Source: Thoreauomyces humboldtii (Eukaryota; Chytridiomycota; Chytridiomycetes; Spizellomycetales; Powellomycetaceae). Taken from it: a stretch of DNA of 26,980 nucleotides. The translations under genes and the position numbers were made by a program. The notes beneath the pieces were generated by a model. It was not told the origin of the DNA and searched no databases. It saw nothing but the letters and a program-made list of their open reading frames with translations. The stretch is taken from NCBI GenBank assembly GCA_027596035.1, contig JADGJA010000266.1:1-26980 (forward strand). Direction: 5' to 3'. Below, in pieces: positions 11,390 to 20,191 of this stretch (position 1 is the stretch's first letter; every line of letters begins with the position of its first letter).

Positions 11390-12425
11390 ATGGCTCGCGC
11401 AAAATCATCAGCAGGCCCAGCCGCCGCAACTGCAACCACGGCCACAGTCGCTGGCACCACCGTCGCTGCCCGCAAGCGTCGCCCACGGCAGGAGCGTGCG
11501 GCAGCAGCCGAAGGCTCCACCGACATGGAAGGAGTCTCTGCAGACTCAAATGCAGCACCACCAAAGGCTTCCGTGCCAAAGGCTAGCTCGGCGCCGGTCG
11601 CTGAAGGAGTGGAGGCTGGGGTGGCGGCGATGGAGACGGACACCACCAGCGCGATGGAGGAGAGCGCCGGAGTGGAGAAGCCAAAGTTTGACAAGCTCAA
11701 GCCCGCAGAGCTCATGGTAAGAGCAAAGCCAAACGAACCATTGGGACTTTTGAAGACCCGGAGATTCCCCCGTTCGCTCATCCCCTGCTGCCAAAACCAA
11801 CGACAGAGCGGAAAGACCGAGATCCGCAAGGTGCCCGTGCCGACTCACCGCATGAGTCCACTCCAGAAGGACTGGCTCAAGATCTACTCGCCCCTCGTCG
11901 AGCACATGAAGCTGCAGGTCCGCTTCAACATCAAGGCAAAGGCCGTCGAGATGCGGTCTTGCAAGCAGACGGAGGACGCAGGAGCGTTGCAGAAGGGTGC
12001 CGACTTTGTGAAGGCTTACTGCCTCGGGTTCGAGATCGATGTAAGGAGATCCCCGTTTATTTCCCATCGTTTGATTTCGACGCTGAATGGGAATCCGTTT
12101 GACGTAGGATGCCATCGCGTTGCTGCGTCTGGACGATCTCTTCATCGACACGTTCGAGGTCAAGGACGTCAAGACGCTCGCGGGAGACAACCTCTCACGA
12201 GCCGTCGGTCGTATCGTCGGCAAGGATGGAAAGACAAAGTTCGCCATCGAAAACACCTCCCGGACTCGGATCGTCATCGCAGACACCAAGATCCACGTCC
12301 TCGGATCGTTCGCCAACATCCGCGTCGCCAGGGACGCCGTTGTCTCGCTCATCCTCGGTTCCACGCCTGGCAAGGTCTACTCCCAGTTGAGGACGATCAG
12401 TTCCCGCATGAAGGAGAGGTTCTGA
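11390..12425 (+). CDS. PNO1: Pno1/Dim2 (Rrp20) KH-domain ribosome biogenesis factor
   Basis: Partner of the Nob1 endonuclease in 40S subunit maturation; it binds the 3' region of pre-18S rRNA in nucleolus and cytoplasm. Exons 11390-11716, 11807-12040 and 12108-12425 give 292 residues. The first 110 residues are a low-complexity Ala/Thr/Glu extension with a basic patch ([10 protein letters not shown]) suited to nuclear import. The conserved core then follows: [73 protein letters not shown] and [16 protein letters not shown]. The final KH region has the G-x-x-G loop as GKDG. The first intron (90 nt) has no in-frame stop, so splicing there rests on the family alignment. A pyrimidine-rich leader precedes the ATG. 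Confidence 0.95.
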
Positions 12426-13088
12426 GAGAGGGGGTTCACGGAGCTGGCTGGAGCTGGAGGGCAGGTATTTCTCATCGGGTGTTCCGTGCGAACACACACT
12501 ATTTATTGGTTTCTTGTAATTACATGCTGTCATTCTTATATCTAGCCATCTGTGCTTCCGGAAGACCGTTCGAACCCAATTGCTGTACGTTGTTGCTTAG
12601 CGTCGCGCAACTGGTTTATGATCACGTTACGATCGGTCTCGTGGTTGTTGACCTCGCAATCTCGGTTTCATCCTGATCATGCGATTAACGATCTTGCTTG
12701 TCCGTTGTCATTTCTTGATCCTTCATGACTATATTGTAACCTTAGTCTTGTCGCATGTCTCCCTTTTCATTTGGCTGGTGACGAACAGGCACTGAGCTCC
12801 TGAGACCCAAGTTCTTACGGAGAGAGCTGGGGTGGTTCCTGATGGGTTGAGAGTTAGAAAATATGCCCTGGTCTTTTCACCATGTCCACTCTATCATCAC
12901 TTCAACTTCATCATCGCTTCACATCAGAAGAGGCTTCCACCAACAGTACAACATGTTCGGGACAAAAAAGCTACAATGCAACATACGAGCAGGGGAAGGA
13001 TTTCACACACAACAGAACCCCAGGGGAAACAGCAGAACGGCAGGGCAAGAGCAGATAGCTCCCCAACTCTTTCCGAACCCTTTTTCAC
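12426..13088. other. Convergent spacer, Pno1 and hypothetical gene
   Basis: These 663 bp lie between two facing stop codons. The first half is T-rich, as expected of 3' untranslated sequence. I see no RNA gene or supported coding frame. Confidence 0.45.
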
Positions 13089-13925
13089 TCAGATGACAGC
13101 TTGATCCTTCGCGTTCCCCTCATCTCCTGCAGGTTCCGCGGCGGCTGCGACGGTGGAAGTGGGGGACTCGGTGCTGCCGGTAGCGTAACCTCGCTTTACG
13201 CCAGTCACCAAGTCTTGGACGGCCTCCGTGGATGAGTTGACGATCTGTTCGAGGGACGAAGGGACCGTCTTGTCCGTCTTGTCCGTTTCCTTTTTTTTTT
13301 TTGGTCCGACACAGAAGTCATGTCAGTCAGTCTTCGAAGCAGCCCAGGTGAAAGGCCCAAAAAGTCTCACCTTCGCCGTTTCGTCAGCTCCACGTTCGGC
13401 TGCTGCGGCTGGGACGACCGTCTTCTTCCTTCCGAGGCTCCCACCACCACCACCACCAGCGGCGGCGGAGGCACGGTGAGAGACGTTCGAAAAGACGCCA
13501 GCGACCCTGTTGGCGACCATCCCGATGTAACGACCTGCTTTGTCGGCTGGATGAAACTTTTTGCGCACGGTCGCGGGCTTGGTCTTGTTGCCGGTCCCGG
13601 CGGCGGTCTCGGCGGTCTCGGTGGTGGTGGCGGTGGTAGGTTTCACGTCGGGGAGATCCTTGTCGCTGGAGCTTGCGGTGACGGGTCCCAGGACGTCTGC
13701 GACTTTTTCGGGGACGGGTGGAGCTGCGTCGGTCTTGTCTGCCGTGTCGGTGTCTTTGGTGTTGGTGGAACGGGGAGTGATCAAGACGTTGGGAGCGCTA
13801 AAGCTGGTGGTGGCCTTGGCCGGGATGTCTGCCTTTCCTTTCAACGTGAAGGCGGAGGGAGATCCATCTTCTTCGATTACGAACTCGCGCTGAGTGGGAC
13901 GGGCGTCGTGTTTGGCTGTCTGCAT
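13089..13925 (-). CDS. Hypothetical acidic/low-complexity protein, 251 residues
   Basis: Not recognised. Exon 1 (13925-13371) starts at ATG with MQTAKHDARPTQREF and exon 2 (13289-13089) ends in GNAKDQAVI. The joining intron (13290-13370, 81 nt) has a GTGAGA donor and a CTGAC branch-like site, but its acceptor AG follows a run of 12 A on the coding strand instead of pyrimidines. The protein is rich in Ala, Thr, Lys, Asp and Gly. It has a KKFHPADKAGRYIGMVANRVAGVFSNV segment around the middle, which is the only part that looks folded or amphipathic, and a Gly tract before LGRKK. There is no signal peptide or membrane span. In-frame joining and even composition across both exons support a real gene. 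Confidence 0.6.
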
Positions 13926-14525
13926 TGTTCGTAGATGGTCCTGATGTCGAATGGAGAGTAAATGGAGGCACTGAAGTGATGGAAGGATGGAAGATGAACG
14001 GAAGGAACTCTGAGCTGTAATCGTCTTGCTCTTTGACCGAAGAGAACGAGACCTGCGCGAGGAGTGAAGCAGCGCAGGGACAACCTTTGTGTGAGCTCTC
14101 GCTTTTTGAGAGTGCTCTGCAAGGTATCAGGAACCGAGACCAGTTTGGCATAATAGGTCCCCCGCCGGCATGTCTCTAAGAGTCATCTGACGTTGCGCCT
14201 TGTCCGTTTTGGGTTTTGCCAGGAAGGTGGACAGGCGGCGTCGTCGTCCGTTTGGAGACTGGAGAGACTGGAACCGTTTTTTATTTGGGATTTGACAGGA
14301 CTACGACTGTGTGCCCTGTGCCGCTGTCGTTTTGACAGGCCGTATCGATTCACAACGTCTGTTTCCGTCTAAAATTCGACACAGGAGGTTGCAAGGCGCT
14401 GGAGAACTTCCTTACTACAGGACAGATTGAGAATCAAAAGTTTTTGCCTGTCTCAATTTGATCGAGCTGGCAGTGTCGCTGGACGTAGGATCAAGACTGC
14501 TCCGTAAGTCAAGTTGGCAAGGAAA

Positions 14526-14564
14526 AGGTGGGCATCTCGAAACCGGGGCAGGTGGGCATCTCGA
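14526..14564. repeat. 15-nt direct repeat (two copies)
   Basis: AGGTGGGCATCTCGA occurs at 14526-14540 and 14550-14564, start to start 24 bp. It looks like a small local duplication in noncoding sequence; function unknown. Confidence 0.7.
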
Positions 14565-15197
14565 CGCGGTTGGCTCTGAAGCCTGAGGTGCTGGTCCGTT
14601 GATGGCGTGGGCACAGAAGGTACCTCGAACGCGTGCTCGATAGCTTAATAGAATTGAGGAGGGGAAGTACGGTGCGAGAGATGAACCGCGGTTACCCGAC
14701 CCAGGGCGCACTTTTTGTGCATGAATCCCCGCTGGACCGCACTGGACCGGACAGTGCATGAAAGGGAGATATCTGTTTTCATCAAGATTCTATTCATGGA
14801 GTCGGATGTACTGATAGTAAAGGGAGGTAGCGACCAGCGCGACGATTCCTTAACAGGGGATGTGGTGCTATGACACGTGCATATCCTTTTTCGAAGAATC
14901 GGACTCCGAGTCAGAGTCGGTATCTATGTACACCTTAGTTCATAATGCGAGGAGTAGCCCATTAGAAGCACGATGTGGTCATACCATTATCCAGCCAGGG
15001 CAACAGATCAAGTAATTGGAGAGTGCAGCAGGTGATTCGGATGCGAGGGCTACCGAATGGCGGGAGTGTTTTCCAGCGACCTTGAAGCTGAAAGCAGATT
15101 AAACCCTCCAAACCAATTGCATCCACAGCCTCGAAAGTCGCTGACAAGCAGGCAGTTGGAGTCATGTTGTTGGTCAAGCCGTTTGATGAGGGTCAAA

Positions 15198-15214
15198 TGT
15201 GTGTGTGTGTGTGT
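15198..15214. repeat. (TG)8 microsatellite
   Basis: Alternating TG/GT run of 17 bp in noncoding DNA downstream of the CBM19-like gene. Confidence 0.9.
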
Positions 15215-15496
15215 ACCTATGGGGTATGGGGTGATAGCGTTCGCTCGGTTTGGACAGCTTGGAAGCCCTAACCCCTCCCAGCGCCAGTAACCCCTAGTAA
15301 CCCTTCGCCTCACCGGACTGACAGACACCTGGATTGGACAGCAAGTGACTCATCCCGGAAAGCTCCGCTCTTTATTATAGCCCTGGGCTGCTGTACGATT
15401 GGAAGTCGCTACAAGTATGAGTAATGATTGTGAAAAAATGAATGCAATATTTGATGCTATGGAATGCGGATGCAGTGTTTGAAAAGGGGGAGAAAT

Positions 15497-16273
15497 CTAC
15501 TTCTTGCAGGAGTTGCTCTTCTGGTCCCACCAGTATCCACCGTTGCAGTCGCACTTGTTCTTGCTGGGCTCCCAATGAGCGTTCGCCTTGCAGCCATGGG
15601 GGTTGCCGCCGCCGTTTCCACCGCCGCCGCCTCCGCCGCCACCGTTTCCGGGAACGCCGTTCTTGTAACCGCAGTTGATGTAGTTGCCCTGCTTGTTGCA
15701 GTAGGTTCCCTCACCGCAGGGGCGGATGGCCTTGAACCAGGAGTTGTTGACGCAGGTGCCGAACCAGTCGTCACCGAAGCATCTCATCTGGCCGACGTTC
15801 CAAGCGCCGCAAACTTCCTGCTTGGCCTGACCGAGCTGACCGATTGCCGTTGGGGAGATACACTTCTGACCGTAGCCATCGATATTGACGCAGGTGTTCG
15901 CGCCGCGCTTGACGATCTTCTCGGCCCTGGCGAAGGCGCTGGCCATCGTCGTGGGGCTGTTGGGCTGAACAGCGTTTCCGTTGCCACCGTGGCCAGGTGG
16001 GGGGGAGTGGCCGCCCCCAGGCCGGCCACCGTCGCCGTTGCCACCGTGGAGTTGGTCGCAACCGTCCTTGGCGCCCGCAAGACAAATTGCGCCGCCAGCG
16101 GCGCAAGCGGGGCCGGGAAACACTGTACCGACGCAGGCGATGGCCGCAGCCGCACAAGCGCCACTGGCGGCGATCTTGCAGGCGCCTTGGATGAGCGCAT
16201 CGCCAGCGGAGACCGCAGTGAGGCTAGCAAGACCACCGAGAATGGCGGTGGCGAGAGAGAGGTTGACGATCAT
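15497..16273 (-). CDS. Secreted Cys-rich protein with CBM19-like chitin-binding module
   Basis: A single exon encodes 258 residues. A signal peptide is clear (MIVNLSLATAILGGLASLTAVSAG). An Ala/Cys-rich segment with six Cys follows (about residues 25-75), then a Gly/Pro/His linker. A middle module has eight Cys and the spacing C-x-W-x3-GQMRC-x3-DWFGTCVNNSW-x4-RPCGEGTYC-x6-YINCGY, which resembles carbohydrate-binding module family 19 of fungal chitinases. A run of Gly with Asn then leads to a small C-terminal module with four Cys (GCKANAHW...CDCNGGYWWD...SCKK). The 18 Cys are an even number, as expected for disulfides outside the cell. No catalytic domain is present. It could bind chitin in the wall or shield it, or act as an effector; this is inference. 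It is divergent from the membrane-protein gene at 16894. Confidence 0.8.
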   Translation of the reverse strand: MIVNLSLATAILGGLASLTAVSAGDALIQGACKIAASGACAAAAIACVGTVFPGPACAAGGAICLAGAKDGCDQLHGGNGDGGRPGGGHSPPPGHGGNGNAVQPNSPTTMASAFARAEKIVKRGANTCVNIDGYGQKCISPTAIGQLGQAKQEVCGAWNVGQMRCFGDDWFGTCVNNSWFKAIRPCGEGTYCNKQGNYINCGYKNGVPGNGGGGGGGGGNGGGNPHGCKANAHWEPSKNKCDCNGGYWWDQKSNSCKK

Positions 16274-16893
16274 GATGGGAGAGGTAAGAAGATGGCCGGG
16301 AGTGTAGAAGACTGTGCGCGTGGTGCTTCAGATGAAAGAAGAGGGATGTGCGACCAGCTCCCGCCCTGCGTGTTTGCCGTAACACCTTGAGCGCAAGGGT
16401 CATCAGGAAGGGGAAAGGCGAATACGGTGGAGGGTTGGGGGGGCGAGTGTTATAGGTGTAAGCGAAAGGGTTTTCGGGAGAAGTCCTGTGGAAGATGCGA
16501 AGCGAGGATAGATGTTTGGGCTGGAAGAAGTGAACGACGGGAAGGGAAAGAGAGTTCGCTGTATTTGGCCGACATGATACCAGTAATAAGGCTCCTTCCC
16601 AAAGTTCCTGCATGATTTGGTACGTGGTACAGGCGTCCCATGTGAGACTGTGGTCGTACTGTACATCTGCGGTTCGCATACAATTTGCTGTAAAGAAAAC
16701 TCGATCGGTGTCGTTGATGAAGGGCGTCGTTCGGCGTCGTTTGTTCCTTTTTGCTTTCGGGGGAAGAGGACAGTCTGTCGAAAGTGCCTGTCAGAACCAT
16801 GCGGCCCCGCAGTAGTGCGGCGTCCATAAAAGACGGGAAGGGTCTGTTCCGCTGCCCCCTCCTCAAAGAACCGCACAACAAACAATATCGAGC
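16274..16893. promoter_or_regulatory. Divergent promoter region
   Basis: 620 bp lie between the starts of the secreted Cys-rich gene and the small membrane-protein gene. No coding sequence with recognisable features is seen on either strand; the promoter role is inferred from orientation. Confidence 0.45.
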
Positions 16894-17528
16894 ATGGAAA
16901 CGAAAAAGCCAGCCGAGCAGCGAGTTGTCCGTGGGTGGCGCCAGACAATCTGGATGGGGCCAGTGACTTTCGTTCCCCTTGTCATCATCCTTTGGCTCCA
17001 ATACAGATCTCACGTTACCCCCACCGGAGCACCGTATGCTAGCTGTACGCTATCGAGCGTGACATGGATGCTTGTCGTAATTGAGATGGCTTTGCTGAAT
17101 AGGGTAAGTCAAAGCTTAGGACTGAATCTCATCCCTCATGACTGAAACTGACTTCTTTGTTGATCGTACAGGGGAAAAGATTGGGATGGGCGTTTGGTCT
17201 CATCCACCTCTGTCCAATCATTGCTTCCATTGCTACATTCGCTCACTGGATCAAGCTGGACGAGGCCAGTGGGAAATCGGAATGGGCAGGGTGCTTTGCT
17301 GCGCTTATCATCGGACAGGCTAGTCACTTGCCGATAACCAATCTATCCGAGCACAGTGCCGATATTTCTCTTTGCATTTTCCAGCTCTGGGCCATGTTTT
17401 TCCCCGCGTTCTTTGGCGGCCACAGCGAACTGGCAGTCCAAATGCAATCCGAGCTGGCTGAGGAGGATCCCAACAAACGCCGTCAACGCCGGAACATTTT
17501 CATCATGATGCCCATCTTATTTTCTTGA
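16894..17528 (+). CDS. Small polytopic membrane protein, unknown function
   Basis: Not recognised. Exons 16894-17103 and 17172-17528, with a 68-nt intron (GTAAGT donor, ACTGAC branch, TACAG acceptor), give 188 residues. About four to five hydrophobic spans can be seen: WMGPVTFVPLVIILWLQY, SVTWMLVVIEMALL, GWAFGLIHLCPIIASIATFA, WAGCFAALIIGQ and LCIFQLWAMFFPAFFGG. They are followed by a basic segment (NKRRQRRN) and a short hydrophobic end. The strong intron signals and hydrophobicity continuing across the junction support a real gene. There is no signal peptide cleavage site. It is probably an endomembrane or plasma-membrane protein. Confidence 0.7.
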
Positions 17529-18572
17529 AGAAGAGACGATGGAATGCTTCCAGTGGTGACGCTACAATTGGCACGTCAGATCGCGGCATGTTCGTCCAAC
17601 GCCACACTGCCTCTTTCCAAGCCTTAGATCGCAACTTTCACCTTTCCGTCTCTATAATAAAACACGATGTTATCTTCTGCACTCACGAGACACATTGCGA
17701 AGACTTTTTTGTCCCTTGTTTAATTCTCTGTCTCCTTTGAGGCTTCCTGATCGGCAACTCCTACTTTTACGATACCCTGCATTGTGGCTTCGTGCGCTCG
17801 AGGCGAGAACCGTGAGACCTTGCAGTCTCCCGCCAACGACTGCTTCCATCAAGTCGGTCGCTGTGCCCGCGTCCCGAAACGGAAAAGGAGGGAGTAGAAT
17901 TCACGAACTCTTGATTTGCAGACTCTTCATCTGTGGAGAAAAGGAAGAGTTCGCTACCCAGAGGGGATGATCGAAGTCAGCTTGCTGTCGGAGTGCATAG
18001 GTGTGTGAAACAGTTTTGCCCGGTTCAAATTTGGTATTTCCCACATCTGCATCCGACACCTACCTTCTTCCTATCCCAACATCTTGCACGAAACATGCAT
18101 CCTCAAAGCACAGATCAAAAGAGCATCATCGTGAATGTCGATGGACGGTCTGTACGGGCACCGTGGCGATCATGCTGACAAGTTGCGCTTCAAGTTGCTT
18201 GAGATCTTGCAGGTCTTTATGTTCTCTTGATTGTGCTGTTCCGCACGTACCGCTTTCCTGCCGCCCAGCGACGTCGTCGAGAAGGTTGCCACGTAATGCC
18301 TTGAAACATGACTTCCTCATGTATATTATTTGTCAAGGCTTTCGCGAGCCCACAACCCTCGCCGAAGACTTGAGGTGGAAACACTTGCTAGCAACCGCTA
18401 GGAAAAACCCCGCTGCCCGATGCAGTTTGGGAATCTCGTGCCGCACACACAGTTGGCAGAACAAATTGCACAGGGAGCCGGTATCCGGCAACAAGCGAAG
18501 CGGAACGAAAGATGTCCTCGCAAACTGTAGACTCCATGCACCACTGAAGCAATGAGGGCTCATGAAGCGAAT

Positions 18573-18677
18573 TTAGCGCGAGGTGTCTCTGTAAGTGTTC
18601 CCAGCGACCCGGTTAGGGAGCGGAGTTCGTTTGGCGACGGAGGCGGTCAACCAGAATCCGTGTTGTTCGGGGGTCAT
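18573..18677 (-). CDS. Possible short gene with CT-rich leader (34 codons)
   Basis: The ATG at 18677 opens MTPEQHGFWLTASVAKRTPL and ends at a stop after 34 residues. A long C/T-rich tract on the same strand (about 18680-18715) sits directly before the ATG, as in many fungal core promoters. The peptide is not recognised. It may be a complete small protein, a first exon or chance. Low certainty. Confidence 0.2.
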   Translation of the reverse strand: MTPEQHGFWLTASVAKRTPLPNRVAGNTYRDTSR

Positions 18678-19004
18678 ATCGAAGCAAAGGCAAGAGAAGG
18701 GGGAGGAGGATAATGGGAGGGAAGTGCATAACGAGACGGGACGGAGACAGACATGAGCAGAAAGGCGCACCACGAAGAACCATGATCAGCATGCACGCCT
18801 GTGTGCTAACGCTGCCTCCGCCCTGCACAATATCCTGCAGCTTCTCTACCCACTGCAAGAAGGTAGTCCTGAAGATGCAGGCGATTGTGGTAGCGGGGAG
18901 GGTTTTTTTCAGCGACCGAGGACAGGGGGTTGCTCTTTCGAGGTGGCTGTGCTTCTTCATCCGGTAACTTTTTCACACCGTCGTCGTGCACCTCTCTCAC
19001 CTCC

Positions 19005-19049
19005 GCAGAATCATATTCCTGCATGGAAACATTAAGCAGAATCATATTC
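19005..19049. repeat. 14-nt direct repeat upstream of bL21m
   Basis: GCAGAATCATATTC occurs at 19005-19018 and 19036-19049, start to start 31 bp, ending 25 bp before the proposed ATG of the ribosomal protein gene. It could be a paired protein-binding site or a small duplication. Confidence 0.6.
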
Positions 19050-19074
19050 TGACTTGAACCAGTTTTTTGTGACC

Positions 19075-19960
19075 ATGAACTGCTCTGCCTTCAGGTCATC
19101 GCGAGGCCTATTTGCCTCCATCCGACTATGTAGGCTTCTCTCGCCCAAAAAAGGCTGTCTCGTTCCATTTCGCACTGGCTCACCCTCAGTTCTACCAGGC
19201 GTCGCGAGATCTTCTGTTGCGCGGCCGTTCGCGTCTTCCTCTGCACGACTGTCGCAAGGTAAGGAAGGACCCGCTGGAGTCGCCGTGGAACTCATTCGTG
19301 GCAGGTTCCTGATTGTTTCTGGTCCACCTCCCAGCGCTGCTTCACTCTGAAGAAGAAGCTCCCGTCTCCTATACATATACCACTCCGGCCTCCGCATCTC
19401 ACCACCTCGCTTCCCTACGACCCATCCCCTTCCGTCGTCTCACCTCTTCATCCCGCTCGACTACAGCAGCTGCCGTCACTGCACCAATAGCATCCCGATC
19501 ATCCGTCTCAACTCCTCCAACGACCCTCCCTCCTCCACCACCATCCACTCCCACCACCACCACCTCTTCCCCATTGTCGAAAACGACTCGGGAAGCCCTC
19601 TCCCTCCTCCGATCCCAGAACCACTTCTACGCGATCGTCGAGGTCAAGGCCCGTCCCTACCACGTGAACCTCAACGACGTGATCATCACCATGAGGATGA
19701 ACGACCTGAACCTCGGAGACGTCATCGAGCTGGACAGGGTCAGGGAGATCGGATCGGCCGACTACATCCTGAGAGGGAACCCTTACGTGGATCCCAGGTT
19801 CTTCAGGATCAGCGCCGTGGTCGTCGAACATCCGGTCAGCAGGGACGTCGTAAGCGTACACAAGAAGAGGTCCGGGAGGGACAAGGTCGTCACCAACAGG
19901 ACCCATCATACCGCTCTCAGGGTGTCCGCCATCGACATCCTCCCGACCGAGGCTTCTTGA
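19075..19960 (+). CDS. Mitochondrial large-subunit ribosomal protein bL21m
   Basis: Structural protein of the mitochondrial 54S large subunit (Mrpl49/L21 family). Exons 19075-19258 and 19335-19960, with a 76-nt intron, encode 269 residues. The N-terminus is rich in Arg, Ser and Ala with few acids (RPFASSSARLSQ), as expected of a mitochondrial presequence. It is followed by a Ser/Thr/Pro-rich low-complexity stretch. The L21 domain begins at FYAIVEVKARPYHVNLNDVI (about residue 159). It continues with LGDVIELDRVREIGSADYIL, RGNPYVDPRFF and VVEHPVSRDVVSVHKKRSGR, ending in HHTALRVSAIDIL. The ATG at 19075 is the first in the exon-1 frame. The long linker is unusual next to bacterial L21 (about 100 residues). 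The gene converges on alpha-SNAP. Confidence 0.9.
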
Positions 19961-20191
19961 GCGACGGTCTTTTATGTCCGACTCCCCCTTTTCTCTTCTT
20001 TCTTTTGGTCAATGAAGAAGAAACGACCCATGACATGGAGGAATTAATGACTAAAAATTTTGAAGGGAGACCACGATTTTGGGATTGAGGAGCAAAGAAT
20101 GGGAGGAGAGAGAGAGAGAGGTGAAATAGAAGAGATGTGGGTAAGCGGCTAGTTGCGAGTATGGGACCGGACGTGGTTCCTCTGGCCTCCT
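19961..20191. other. Convergent spacer, bL21m and alpha-SNAP
   Basis: 231 bp between facing stop codons, containing an AG-rich run near 20100-20120. It should carry both transcript ends; no gene is seen. Confidence 0.5.

Larger units (their letters stand above)
13926..15496. other. Gene-poor stretch, 1.57 kb
   Basis: This region holds the promoter of the minus-strand hypothetical gene and the 3' side of the CBM19-like gene. I find a 15-nt direct repeat (14526/14550), a (TG)8 microsatellite (15198-15214) and a perfect bZIP-type TGACTCA (15346-15352). Frames on both strands are short and without motifs. No gene is supported. Confidence 0.45.
17529..19074. other. Gene-poor stretch, 1.55 kb
   Basis: No gene is firmly supported. 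Two weak candidates are a plus-strand start at 18095 with a possible short intron and a hydrophobic frame to 18303, and a 34-codon minus-strand frame (18573-18677) preceded by a CT-rich leader. Near the right end a 14-nt direct repeat (19005/19036) lies just before the bL21m gene. Confidence 0.4.

Noticed and set aside
13320..13934. Plus-strand frame of 204 codons opposite the hypothetical gene
   Set aside because: Gly/Val-rich translation mirrors the low-complexity Ala/Thr/Pro codons of the minus-strand gene. The minus strand has an ATG start, splice signals and a second in-phase exon.
14415..14759. Minus-strand frame of 114 codons
   Set aside because: It translates a local 15-nt duplication (two CPPxP-like blocks) and has no other structure.
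15464..16390. Plus-strand frame of 308 codons opposite the secreted Cys-rich gene
   Set aside because: Long but Ala/Val/Gly-rich without domain signals. The minus strand has a signal peptide and an orderly Cys pattern.
18001..18555. Plus-strand frame of 184 codons with many Cys and Ser
   Set aside because: No signal peptide, no regular Cys spacing, and better-looking short segments lie in other frames.
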